64,000 nt of DNA from NCBI RefSeq assembly GCF_900091495.1, contig NZ_LT607413.1:1488001-1552000 (forward strand), read 5' to 3'. This document shows, piece after piece, positions 7,872-15,925 of the stretch. The notes under the pieces were generated by a model that was not told where the DNA came from, ran no database searches, and worked only from the letters and a program-made list of their open reading frames with translations. Position 1 is the stretch's first letter, and each line of letters opens with the position of its first letter. The DNA comes from Micromonospora echinospora (lineage in GTDB: Bacteria > Actinomycetota > Actinomycetes > Mycobacteriales > Micromonosporaceae). The position numbers and the translations under genes were made by a program.

Positions 7872-9290
7872 ATGACGCGCCCCGACGCACGCCCCGGTGA
7901 GCGCCTCCGTCACCGATGGGTGGTGGCCGCGCTGTCGGTCTCGCTGACCGTCGGCGGAGCCGCCGCGGCGGCCGTGTCCCCGCGCCTGGCCACCGCCGCA
8001 CCGGTCTCCGCCGGGCAGGCGTACGCGCCGGTCACCGAGCCGGTCGAGAACGGCGACCCGGAGCCGCCGACGGATCCACCCGCCCCGACCGAGCCGGCGC
8101 CCACCACCGCGCCGCCGACCGAGGAGCCGCCGGGCGAGACGCCACCGCCGCCGACCACCGCCGCACCCGATCCACTACCCACGGTTACCACTGCCGGACC
8201 CCTGCCCACCGCCACCCGGACCTCGACGCCCCCGCCCCTGCCGACCCACTCCGCGCCGACGGCGTCCGCCCCGGGCCAGCCGGCCCCCGCCCGGCTCGGC
8301 GTCCGGGTCACCACCGGGGACGTCCACCTGACCGCCGGGTACTGGAACGCGACGAGCACCACGGCCACCCTCCGGGTCACCGTGACCAACACCGGCGGCG
8401 TGACCGGCCAGCTCGGTCTGGCGTACACCCTGCCGGCGGGGGTCACCGACGCCGGCACGCCGGGGTGCGCGCCGGCCGGTGACCGCAGCTACCGGTGCGG
8501 TGCATGGACGACCGCGCCGGGCGCGCGGTTCAGCAGCGTGATCCGGGTCCGGGTCAGCGGGGACGCCTGGCGGCAGATGCCGCTCGGCGGCACCGTCTCG
8601 GTCACCGCGACCGCGCCGGACGAGGCTGGTCCGGTCCGCGACGACGAGGGCTTCGTGGTCCTCTTCCCGCCCGGCCCGCCGGTGCCCGGCATCGCGCTGG
8701 AGACCGACGAGGTGGCCTTCGACATCGGTGGCGGGCCGAGCACGCTGGAGGTCCGGCTCGGCAACACCGGCGCGGTGGACGCGGCCGGCCTGGTCGAGGT
8801 GGTCCTGCCCGACGGCGTGAGCGTGACCGGACCACCGGACGGCTGCACGTCCCAACCGGCCACCGGGCGCACCCGGTGCGACACGGGGACGGTGGCGGCC
8901 GGCCGGACGGCCGTCCTGCGGCTGCCGGTGGTCGCGACCCCGGAGGCGCAGCGTCGGGCACCGCTCTCCGGGGGCGCGGTCGGCCAACTCGACCCGCGCC
9001 ACGGCCAGAGCCTCCGGGTGCAGATGAGCTTCCGGATCACCGCCGCCGCCGCGCTGACCCCGGTGGCCGGGGTGCCCCAGCCGACCGGCTCGCAGGGCGT
9101 CCTCACCGGTTCGACCAGAGGTTCGGGCCCGGACGACGGATTGAGTTCGGCGCAGCAGACGGCGATCATCCTCATCGTCGTCTCCGGTCTTCTGGTGGCT
9201 CTCGCGCTGACGCTGGCGACCACGTCACTGCGTCGACGGTCGACCGGACCGCCGGGTGGGGCGACCGGAACCGGCGACAGCTCCAAGTGA
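7872..9290 (+). CDS. Secreted, Pro/Thr-linker, DUF11-like repeat protein with C-terminal membrane anchor
   Basis: A 472-residue exported protein. The N-terminus has an Arg-rich n-region and hydrophobic core ending near ATAAPVSAG (signal peptide). Residues about 50-140 are a Pro/Thr linker, typical of wall-spanning segments. Two beta-sandwich repeats of DUF11/CARDB type follow (LRVTVTNTGGVTGQLGLAYT and LEVRLGNTGAVDAAGLVEV), each with a Cys pair. A transmembrane helix (IILIVVSGLLVALALTLATT) and a basic tail end the protein. GGAGGAG precedes ATG 7872. There is no LPXTG motif, so it is membrane-held rather than sortase-linked. The binding partner is unknown. Confidence 0.82.
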   Translation: MTRPDARPGERLRHRWVVAALSVSLTVGGAAAAAVSPRLATAAPVSAGQAYAPVTEPVENGDPEPPTDPPAPTEPAPTTAPPTEEPPGETPPPPTTAAPDPLPTVTTAGPLPTATRTSTPPPLPTHSAPTASAPGQPAPARLGVRVTTGDVHLTAGYWNATSTTATLRVTVTNTGGVTGQLGLAYTLPAGVTDAGTPGCAPAGDRSYRCGAWTTAPGARFSSVIRVRVSGDAWRQMPLGGTVSVTATAPDEAGPVRDDEGFVVLFPPGPPVPGIALETDEVAFDIGGGPSTLEVRLGNTGAVDAAGLVEVVLPDGVSVTGPPDGCTSQPATGRTRCDTGTVAAGRTAVLRLPVVATPEAQRRAPLSGGAVGQLDPRHGQSLRVQMSFRITAAAALTPVAGVPQPTGSQGVLTGSTRGSGPDDGLSSAQQTAIILIVVSGLLVALALTLATTSLRRRSTGPPGGATGTGDSSK

Positions 9291-9351
9291 TCTTCGTCGA
9301 TCGAGTGACGGATGCCCGACCGGTGATTTCGATTACGGCCCTAGCCCCAAA

Positions 9352-9380
9352 ACCCCGCAAAACCGTACAATTTGCGGGGT
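9352..9380. terminator. Stem-loop terminator, 10-bp perfect stem
   Basis: ACCCCGCAAA pairs with TTTGCGGGGT over a 9-base loop, 62 bp after the stop of the secreted-protein gene. It probably ends that transcript. The following 200 bp up to korA carries no gene and should hold the korAB promoter. Confidence 0.6.
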
Positions 9381-9586
9381 GAGACGGTCCCATTCGACGG
9401 ACCTCGGGCCCGGTGGGACCCCCTGCCCGACGTAGGCTCCTAGGTGTTGAGCGGAGCGGGTCGCATCGGTTTCCCGAAGGGCCCGCCCCAGCAGTGCGTC
9501 CAAGGAGGTCAGGTGGCCGGGCAAGGCGAGGCCAGCATCAGGTTCGGCCGCCCGGGCGACCGGACCGCGCGAAACGAGGTGCAGGC

Positions 9587-11434
9587 GTGACCAAGCAGAT
9601 CCGCCAACTCGACCGGGTGGTCATCCGGTTCGCCGGTGACTCCGGTGACGGCATGCAACTCACCGGCGACCGGTTCACCTCGGAGACGGCCCAGCTCGGC
9701 AACGACATCTCCACGTTGCCGAACTTCCCCGCCGAGATCCGGGCCCCCGCCGGCACCCTGCCCGGGGTGTCCAGCTTCCAGGTGCACTTCGCCGACTACG
9801 ACATCCTCACCCCGGGTGACGCGCCGAACGTGCTGGTCGCGATGAACCCCGCCGCCCTCAAGGCCAACCTGCACGACCTGCCCCGGGGCGCGGACATCAT
9901 CGTCAACACCGACGAGTTCACCAAGCGCAACCTGGCCAAGGTCGGCTACCAGGCCAACCCGCTGGAGGACGACACCCTGGCCGGCTGGGTGGTGCACCCG
10001 GTCGCGCTCACCTCGATGACGGTCGGCGCGCTCGCCGACCAGGCGGTCTCGAAGAAGGACGCCGAGCGGGCCAAGAACATGTTCGCCCTCGGCCTGCTCT
10101 CCTGGATGTACTCCCGGCCATACGACTCCACGCTGCGGTTCCTGGAGCGCAAGTTCGCCAAGCGGCCCGAGCTGGTCGCCGCGAACATCGCCGCCTTCAA
10201 GGCCGGCTGGAACTTCGGCGAGACCACCGACTCCTTCTCCGTGCGGTACGAAGTCAAGCCGGCGAAGATGCAGCCCGGCACCTACCGCAACATCACCGGC
10301 AACGCCGCCCTCTCGCTGGGGCTGGTCGCCGCCGGGGTCCGCTCGGGGCTGCCGGTCTTCCTCGGGGCCTACCCGATCACCCCGGCCTCGGACATCCTGC
10401 ACGAGCTGAGCAAGCACAAGCGCTTCGGCGTGGTCACCATGCAGGCCGAGGACGAGATCGCGGCGGTGGGCGCGGCGCTCGGCGCGTCGTACGGCGGCGC
10501 GCTCGGCATCACCACCACCAGCGGTCCGGGCGTCGCGCTCAAGAGCGAGACGATCTCCCTCGCGGTGGCGCTGGAGCTGCCCCTGGTCATCGTCGACGTG
10601 CAGCGGGCCGGCCCGTCCACCGGCATGCCCACCAAGACCGAGCAGGCCGACCTGAACATGGCCCTATACGGCCGGCACGGCGAAGCCCCGGTCGCGGTGA
10701 TCGCCCCGAAGTCGCCCTCGGACTGCTTCCACGCGGCCATCGAGGCCGCCCGGATCGCGCTGACCTACCGCACCCCGGTGCTGCTGCTCTCCGACAACTA
10801 CGTCGCCAACGGCTCCGAGCCGTGGCTGCTGCCCGAGGTGGACTCCCTGCCCGACCTGCGGGTCGAGTTCGCCACCGAACCCAACGGCGAGGACGGCAAG
10901 AGCTTCCTGCCGTACCTGCGCGACCCGGAGACCCTGGCCCGCCCCTGGGCGATCCCGGGCACCCCCGGGCTGGAGCACCGCATCGGTGGCCTGGAGAAGG
11001 CCGACAAAACCGGCGACATCTCCTACGACCCGACCAACCACGACTTCATGGTCCGCACCCGGGCCGCCCGCATCGAGACCATCCCGGTGCCGGACGTCGA
11101 GGTGGAGGACCCGGACGGCGACGCCCGGGTGCTGGTGCTCGGCTGGGGCTCGACGTACGGGCCGATCGGCGCGGCCTGCCGGGGACTGCGGCAGCGCGGG
11201 CTCTCCGTCGCCCAGGCGCACCTGCGGCACCTCGCCCCGATGCCGGCGAACCTCGGCACGGTGCTGCGCTCCTACGACCGCGTGGTCATCCCCGAGATGA
11301 ACCTGGGCCAGCTCGCCCAGGTGATCCGGGGCCGCTACCTGGTCGACGCGATCGCGTACAACCAGGTCCGGGGCCTGCCGTTCACCGCCGCGGAGCTGGA
11401 GACGATGCTGGAAGAGGTCCTGAAGAATGTCTGA
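9587..11434 (+). CDS. korA: 2-oxoglutarate:ferredoxin oxidoreductase, alpha subunit (fused gamma-alpha)
   Basis: A 615-residue large subunit of the 2-oxoacid:ferredoxin oxidoreductase that converts 2-oxoglutarate and CoA to succinyl-CoA, passing electrons to ferredoxin. The N-terminal 190 residues are the gamma domain (VVIRFAGDSGDGMQLTGDRF at the start). The alpha pyrimidine-binding domain follows (GAYPITPASDIL, MQAEDEIAAVGAALGASYGG, TTTSGPG), then a C-terminal transketolase-like domain. I chose GTG 9587, preceded by GAGGTGCAGG, because homologues start just before QIRQLDRV; the longer frame from 9413 has no family match. It overlaps korB by 8 nt. Confidence 0.95.
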   Translation: MTKQIRQLDRVVIRFAGDSGDGMQLTGDRFTSETAQLGNDISTLPNFPAEIRAPAGTLPGVSSFQVHFADYDILTPGDAPNVLVAMNPAALKANLHDLPRGADIIVNTDEFTKRNLAKVGYQANPLEDDTLAGWVVHPVALTSMTVGALADQAVSKKDAERAKNMFALGLLSWMYSRPYDSTLRFLERKFAKRPELVAANIAAFKAGWNFGETTDSFSVRYEVKPAKMQPGTYRNITGNAALSLGLVAAGVRSGLPVFLGAYPITPASDILHELSKHKRFGVVTMQAEDEIAAVGAALGASYGGALGITTTSGPGVALKSETISLAVALELPLVIVDVQRAGPSTGMPTKTEQADLNMALYGRHGEAPVAVIAPKSPSDCFHAAIEAARIALTYRTPVLLLSDNYVANGSEPWLLPEVDSLPDLRVEFATEPNGEDGKSFLPYLRDPETLARPWAIPGTPGLEHRIGGLEKADKTGDISYDPTNHDFMVRTRAARIETIPVPDVEVEDPDGDARVLVLGWGSTYGPIGAACRGLRQRGLSVAQAHLRHLAPMPANLGTVLRSYDRVVIPEMNLGQLAQVIRGRYLVDAIAYNQVRGLPFTAAELETMLEEVLKNV

Positions 11435-12461
11435 GCCCGTCGCTCTCAAGCTCACCGCCAAGGACTTCAAGTCCGACCAGGAGGTGCGCTGGTGCCCCGG
11501 CTGCGGTGACTACGCGATCCTCGCCGCCGTGCAGCAGTTCATGCCGGAACTGAAGATCCCGCGCGAGAAAACGGTCTTCATCTCCGGCATCGGTTGTTCC
11601 TCGCGCTTCCCGTACTACATGAACACCTACGGGATGCACTCGATCCACGGCCGGGCCCCGGCGATCGCCACCGGGCTGTCGGTCAGCCGGCCCGACCTGT
11701 CGGTCTGGGTGGTCACCGGCGACGGCGACGCCCTCTCCATCGGCGGCAACCACCTCATCCACGCGCTGCGCCGCAACGTCAACCTCAAGATCCTGCTCTT
11801 CAACAACAAGATCTACGGGCTGACCAAGGGGCAGTACTCCCCCACCTCCGAGGTCGGCAAGGTCACCAAGTCGACCCCGGCCGGCTCGGCGGACGCGCCG
11901 TTCAACCCGATCTCGCTGGCTCTCGGCGCGGAGGCGAGCTTCGTCGGCCGCACCATCGACTCCGACCGCAAGCACCTCCAGTCGGTGCTGCGGGCCGCCG
12001 CCGAGCATGAGGGCTCGGCGTTCGTCGAGATCTACCAGAACTGCAACATCTTCAACGACGGCGCGTTCGACCAGCTCAAGGAGCCGGGCACCCGCGACGA
12101 CTACCTGATCCGGCTGGAGCACGGGCAGCCGATCACGTTCGGGGCGGACGGCCGGTTCTGCGTGGTGCACCCGCCGGGCGGCTTCGGCCTGGAGGTGCGG
12201 GAGACCGCGTCCACCCCGGCCGAGCAGATCGTCGTGCACGACGCCACGGTCGCCGACCCGGCGTACGCCTTCGCGCTGTCCCGGCTGCCCGGGGCGGACC
12301 TGCGGAACACCCCGATCGGCGTGTTCCGCTCGGTGGACCGGCCGTCCTACGACAGCGTGGTGCAGGGGCAGCTCGCCGAGGCGAAGGCCAAGGTCACCGA
12401 AACGCCGGAGCAGCAGCTCGCCGGTCTCCTCGCCAGCGGAGACACCTGGACGATCCTCTGA
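11427..12461 (+). CDS. korB: 2-oxoglutarate:ferredoxin oxidoreductase, beta subunit
   Basis: A 344-residue thiamine-pyrophosphate-binding subunit partnering KorA. The N-terminus carries WCPGCGDY and GIGCSSRF, supplying cysteines near the 4Fe-4S cluster. The TPP/Mg motif is GDGDALSIGGNH, followed by NNKIYGLTKGQYSPTS. The start lies inside the korA end (ATGTCTGA), a tight translational coupling that keeps subunits stoichiometric. A strong terminator follows 34 bp after the stop. Confidence 0.95.
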   Translation: MSEPVALKLTAKDFKSDQEVRWCPGCGDYAILAAVQQFMPELKIPREKTVFISGIGCSSRFPYYMNTYGMHSIHGRAPAIATGLSVSRPDLSVWVVTGDGDALSIGGNHLIHALRRNVNLKILLFNNKIYGLTKGQYSPTSEVGKVTKSTPAGSADAPFNPISLALGAEASFVGRTIDSDRKHLQSVLRAAAEHEGSAFVEIYQNCNIFNDGAFDQLKEPGTRDDYLIRLEHGQPITFGADGRFCVVHPPGGFGLEVRETASTPAEQIVVHDATVADPAYAFALSRLPGADLRNTPIGVFRSVDRPSYDSVVQGQLAEAKAKVTETPEQQLAGLLASGDTWTIL

Positions 12462-12494
12462 CCCGACCCGCCACCACCGGCGGCAGAACAAGGA

Positions 12495-12528
12495 CCGGGG
12501 CCCGCAACCGATCGGTTGCGGGCCCCGG
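12495..12528. terminator. Perfect 34-bp palindrome terminator after korAB
   Basis: A completely symmetric sequence centred on CGATCG at 12509-12514, with GC-rich arms (CCGGGGCCCGCAACCGA and its complement). It can form a 15-bp stem on either strand, so it may end both korAB and anything read leftward. No U tract follows. Confidence 0.7.
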
Positions 12529-12545
12529 CCGTTCCACCTGCCCGG

Positions 12546-12653
12546 TCAGAAGACCCGTTTGAAGGAGTCCCAGCCGCTGCCGATCAGCTTGGCCCCGCCG
12601 GCGCGAAGGGCGCCGTCGGTGTCGTACCGGTACAGCTCGCCGTTCGGCCGCGA
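12546..12653 (-). pseudogene. C-terminal fragment of a repeat/lectin-type secreted protein
   Basis: About 35 codons ending at a stop at 12546. The peptide includes NGELYRYDTDG and IGSGWDSFKRVF, which resembles one blade/repeat of tachylectin-like or VCBS/FG-GAP-like secreted proteins. No start codon, signal peptide or further repeats are present, so it reads as the surviving tail of a lost gene. A short chance match cannot be excluded. Confidence 0.35.
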
Positions 12654-12692
12654 CTGCCGCCGACGACGAGCACCCTCGGGGTCCGGGACCGG

Positions 12693-13706
12693 TCAGGGCG
12701 CGGCGGTCGCCTGAGGACGATCGTCGCGTACGTGCACCAGCATGTCGCCGGTCTCGATGACCGCGCCGGCCTTGTCGGCCAGGGTGACCACCTTGCCCCG
12801 ACGTACCAGGGCGATGACCAACGATTCCAACTCGCGGGGGGATCGGCCCACCTCGGAACGCTCGGCGGAGCGCATCGCCAGAGCCATTCCCTGGCCGGGA
12901 GTGAGCAGGTCCTCCACCACGTCGATCAGCGGCGGGGCCGAGGTGGAGAGACCCAGCAGCCGGCCGGCGGTGGCCGAGGAGACGATCACGTGGTGGGCGC
13001 CGCTCTGCTTGAGCAACGGCGCGTTCTCCGCCTCCCGCACCGCCGCGATGATCCGGACCTGCCCGGCGGTGAGCTGCCGGACGGTCAACGCCACCAGCAC
13101 GGACGCGTCGTCGCTGTCGGTCGCGATGATCACCGCCTTGGCGCTGCGGACATGCGCCTCGTTCAGGACGGTCGACCGGGTGGCGGAGCCCTCGATGGCG
13201 ACCAGCCCGGCCGAGGTGGCCTGCCGGATCGCCGCGCCACTGCGCTCCACGACGACGATCCGGGACTTGTCCAGCCCGTTCTCGAGCAGGGCGGAGATCG
13301 CGCTGCGGCCCTTGGTGCCGTAGCCGCAGATGATGACGTGATCCTTCACGGTTCTCCCCCAGCGGCTCAGCCGACGGCCGGTCCGGTACTGCTCGGTCAG
13401 GACTTCAAGGGTGGTGCCGACCAGGATGATCAGGAAGAGCACCCGGGCCGGCGTGACGAAGAGGACGTTGGTCAGCCGGGCCGAGTCCGAGGCCGGCGTG
13501 ATGTCGCCGTAGCCCGTGGTGGAGAGCGAGACCACCGCGTAGTAGAAGCAGTCGAGGAGGGTCAGGCCGTCCTCGTTGACGTCGCGGTAGCCCGCGCGGT
13601 CCAGGTAGACCACGCCGACCACGGCGCAGACCAGGGCGACGGCGGCGGCCAGCCGCAGGCTGAGCGCGCTGAGCGGCCCCCGCCGCTGCGCGGGAAAATG
13701 AATCAC
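12693..13706 (-). CDS. Two-TM potassium channel with RCK (TrkA-N/TrkA-C) domains
   Basis: A 337-residue MthK-like channel subunit. The first transmembrane helix is LRLAAAVALVCAVVGVVYL, then the pore helix and selectivity filter STTGYGD (around residues 64-70), then the second helix FLIILVGTTLEVL. The cytosolic RCK nucleotide-binding domain starts with IICGYGTKGRSA (about residue 128), and a TrkA-C domain ends the protein (VVTLADKAGAVIETGDMLVH). I put the start at GTG 13706 with a GGAGGCGG upstream; the longer frame to 13919 encodes an implausible Pro/Gly leader. It stands alone, divergent from the clgR-like gene. Confidence 0.9.
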   Translation of the reverse strand: MIHFPAQRRGPLSALSLRLAAAVALVCAVVGVVYLDRAGYRDVNEDGLTLLDCFYYAVVSLSTTGYGDITPASDSARLTNVLFVTPARVLFLIILVGTTLEVLTEQYRTGRRLSRWGRTVKDHVIICGYGTKGRSAISALLENGLDKSRIVVVERSGAAIRQATSAGLVAIEGSATRSTVLNEAHVRSAKAVIIATDSDDASVLVALTVRQLTAGQVRIIAAVREAENAPLLKQSGAHHVIVSSATAGRLLGLSTSAPPLIDVVEDLLTPGQGMALAMRSAERSEVGRSPRELESLVIALVRRGKVVTLADKAGAVIETGDMLVHVRDDRPQATAAP

Positions 13707-13961
13707 CGTCGGGCCCGCCCCGCCTCCGCTACCGCCTGCACGTGCACAACATAGCCGGTACGCAGAAGGTCGGCCGGGCAGGTGACGACGTACCCACCCG
13801 TCACCGCCCGACGCCGCACCGCCCGGGCCCAGCGGACCCGGCGGGCTCGGCAGGCCCGGCGGGCTCGGCCAGGGGCGACCGAGGCCGGCCGGGTCACCGC
13901 AACCGGCGGAAACCGGCACAATGAGCAGAGTCGGATACCGCCCACCGACGAGGAGGCCGGG

Positions 13962-14483
13962 ATGTCGTTGCTACGACGGGTGATCGGTGGAGTCCTGCGC
14001 CGGCTCCGCGTCCGGCAGGGCCGCACCCTGCGCGAGGTCGCCGAGGTGGCCGGCGTCTCGGTGCCCTACCTCTCAGAGGTCGAGCGGGGACGCAAAGAGG
14101 CCTCGTCGGAGGTGCTCGCGGCGATCTGCCGGGCCCTCGGCATCCGCCTCTCCGACCTGCTCGAGGAGGCGCGCGACGACCTGCGCCGGGTGGAGCCCCG
14201 GACCCCGGTCACGCCGCCCCGGGTTCCGACGGGCCGCCGGCTGCCGACCGGCCCTCGTCCCGTCCCGACCGGCCCCCGCCCCGCCCCGGCCGCCCGGCCG
14301 ACGGCGGGCGGATCCACCTGCCCGACGAGCCGGGTCCCGAACGCCCGGGCGGCGGTCGGCCGCCGTCCCGCCGTGACCACCGGACGCGGGGCCGGCGCCC
14401 CCGCGCGGGCCACCCGGGCCGTCCGGAGCGGTGTCGGCCAGCACCGCGTCCTGCTCGCCGTCGGCCCCTCGCCCCGCTGCTGA
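13962..14483 (+). CDS. XRE/ClgR-like transcriptional regulator
   Basis: A 173-residue protein with an N-terminal helix-turn-helix (residues about 12-70: [20 protein letters not shown], then [19 protein letters not shown]). This is the DNA-binding region of ClgR, the actinobacterial activator of clp protease genes. The C-terminal half is Pro/Arg/Gly-rich and probably disordered. AGGAGG precedes ATG 13962. The neighbouring clpP on the same strand supports the ClgR reading. No typical ClgR C-terminal degradation signal is obvious; the end reads GPSPRC. Confidence 0.8.
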   Translation: MSLLRRVIGGVLRRLRVRQGRTLREVAEVAGVSVPYLSEVERGRKEASSEVLAAICRALGIRLSDLLEEARDDLRRVEPRTPVTPPRVPTGRRLPTGPRPVPTGPRPAPAARPTAGGSTCPTSRVPNARAAVGRRPAVTTGRGAGAPARATRAVRSGVGQHRVLLAVGPSPRC

Positions 14484-14616
14484 CCGGCTTCTGCCCTCGG
14501 CAGATTCGCCGCCGGCAGAAACCCTCGTCCGATGGATCGTCCCGCCCGCACGCTTGACGGGCCGGTCCACCGGGTGGTGCGCGCCGCCCGCCGGCAGTTA
14601 CGCGGGGAGGTCGACG

Positions 14617-15219
14617 GTGACGATCGGATACACGGTGCGCATGTTGGAGGTCAACCAGCCGTCCTTCGGTGACCAGGTCTTCGAGCGGCTGCTGCGGGAG
14701 CGGATCGTCTTCCTCGGCACCGAGGTGACCGAGGCGTCCGCCAACCAGGTCTGCGCACAGATCCTGCTGCTCGCCGCCGAGGACGCCGAGCGGGACATCT
14801 TCCTCTACATCAACTCACCGGGCGGCTCGGTCAGTGCCGGTCTGGCCATCTACGACACGATGCGCTACGTCAGGAACGACGTGGCCACCCTGGCGCTCGG
14901 CTTCGCCGGCTCGATGGGGCAGTTCCTGCTCTGCACCGGGGCGGCCGGCAAGCGGTTCGCCCTCCCCCACTCGCGGATCATGATGCACCAGCCCTCCGGC
15001 GGCTTCGGCGGCACGGCCGCCGACATCACCATCCAGGCCGAGAACATGCTGCACGTCAAGCGCACCATGCAGGAGTTGATCGCCCAGCACAGCGGCCACT
15101 CCCTAGCTGACATCACCCGCGACTCGGACCGGGACCGATGGTTCACCGCCGAGCAGGCCCGGGAGTACGGGCTGATCGACCAGGTGCTGGAGAACGCCGG
15201 ACAGCTCCCCGTGAACTGA
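14617..15219 (+). CDS. clpP: ATP-dependent Clp protease proteolytic subunit
   Basis: A 200-residue ClpP serine peptidase forming heptameric rings that degrade proteins fed by ClpX/ClpC. The triad is visible: Ser99 in GFAGSMGQ, His124 in IMMHQPSGG and Asp169 in TRDSDRDRW. GTG 14617 has GGGGAGG upstream, whereas the in-frame extension leftward overlaps the regulator gene. It is not followed by clpX or a second clpP, so this is a separate copy. The nucleophile context GFAGSMG differs slightly from the usual AxASMG. Confidence 0.93.
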   Translation: MTIGYTVRMLEVNQPSFGDQVFERLLRERIVFLGTEVTEASANQVCAQILLLAAEDAERDIFLYINSPGGSVSAGLAIYDTMRYVRNDVATLALGFAGSMGQFLLCTGAAGKRFALPHSRIMMHQPSGGFGGTAADITIQAENMLHVKRTMQELIAQHSGHSLADITRDSDRDRWFTAEQAREYGLIDQVLENAGQLPVN

Positions 15220-15365
15220 CCGGTTCCCCGCCGGCCGGCACGGGGCAGCCGGCGGGAACCGGTCCCACCGTCGCCGCCGCCCTCCACCGCGAGGGTGGCG
15301 GCGCTCTGCGCTCCAGGGTTCGACCCGCACGAAGCGACGCCCCACCGTCGGTGACGCGACGGTCA

Positions 15366-15408
15366 CCTTGCGCTGTACGACTTCATGAGCATCTCGCGTA
15401 ACGCAAGG
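15366..15408 (+). ncRNA. Long-loop stem in the leader of the 58-aa ORF
   Basis: CCTTGCG (15366-15372) pairs with CGCAAGG (15402-15408). The loop contains a ten-codon mini-ORF starting ATGAGC at 15384 and ending TGA at the AAGGAGTTGA. With the following three-way junction it makes the 380-bp gap between clpP and the small ORF unusually structured. Confidence 0.35.
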
Positions 15409-15417
15409 AGTTGAACC

Positions 15418-15471
15418 GAAATTTTCTTAGTCCGTTTCATCGGACTGTCGCCTACCCGACAGTGAAAATTC
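15418..15471 (+). ncRNA. Predicted three-way-junction RNA element
   Basis: AATTTTC (15420-15426) pairs with GAAAATT (15464-15470) to close a domain holding two perfect hairpins. One is AGTCCG-tttcat-CGGACT (15429-15446). The other is TGTCG-cctacc-CGACA (15446-15461, sharing its first base). The AU-rich closing stem stands out in this GC-rich DNA. It lies about 130 nt upstream of the 58-aa membrane peptide gene, in the right place for a leader regulatory RNA or a free small RNA. No known riboswitch class is recognised. Confidence 0.45.
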
Positions 15472-15600
15472 GACCCTTGTGCTAGTTGCGCGGCGGGAGG
15501 ATGCTCTAACGGTCGAACGGCGCAGCGCCGCCCAAAAGAGGCGGCGCCCGGCTGGCACCGGACGCCGCATTCGACTCGACCGCACGCAACGGAAGGAGTC

Positions 15601-15777
15601 GTGTTGACTGTAGCCCCTCAAGGGCCAGACATCGAGACGCCGGATTCCGAGGACGAGCCCGCGACCGACCACGACGGACGGCACCGGCTCATCCTGGCGT
15701 ACATCAAGGCGCTCGGCCCCATCATCGCCGCGATCGTCGCCAGCATCGGGACGTTGGTGGGCGTCCTGGCCCGCTGA
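15601..15777 (+). CDS. Small single-helix membrane peptide (58 aa)
   Basis: GTG 15601, with GGAAGGAG 3-9 nt upstream, opens a 58-residue frame. The first half is acidic and soluble (IETPDSEDEPATDHDG) and the second half is one amphipathic-to-hydrophobic helix, LILAYIKALGPIIAAIVASI, extending to VGVLAR. Strong ribosome-binding site, long structured leader and an immediate terminator argue for a real gene. Function unknown; possibilities include a holin-like peptide, a Clp substrate or a membrane-stress peptide, none of which can be shown here. Confidence 0.65.
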   Translation: MLTVAPQGPDIETPDSEDEPATDHDGRHRLILAYIKALGPIIAAIVASIGTLVGVLAR

Positions 15778-15783
15778 CCAGCA

Positions 15784-15810
15784 GGCCCCGCGTCCCCGGG
15801 ACGCGGGGCC
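15784..15810. terminator. Stem-loop terminator after the 58-aa ORF
   Basis: GGCCCCGCGTCC and its complement flank a 3-base centre in a 27-bp near-perfect palindrome 7 bp after the stop codon. It should end the small-peptide transcript. Confidence 0.65.
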
Positions 15811-15925
15811 GTCCCGATGCCTCCGAACGGCACCGCCCGCCCCGGCGGGCAGGGTTCCCGGTGCCGACCGCCCCGGCGGGGAGGGTTCCCGGCACCGCCC
15901 GGGAACCCTCCGATCGGCCGGACGC

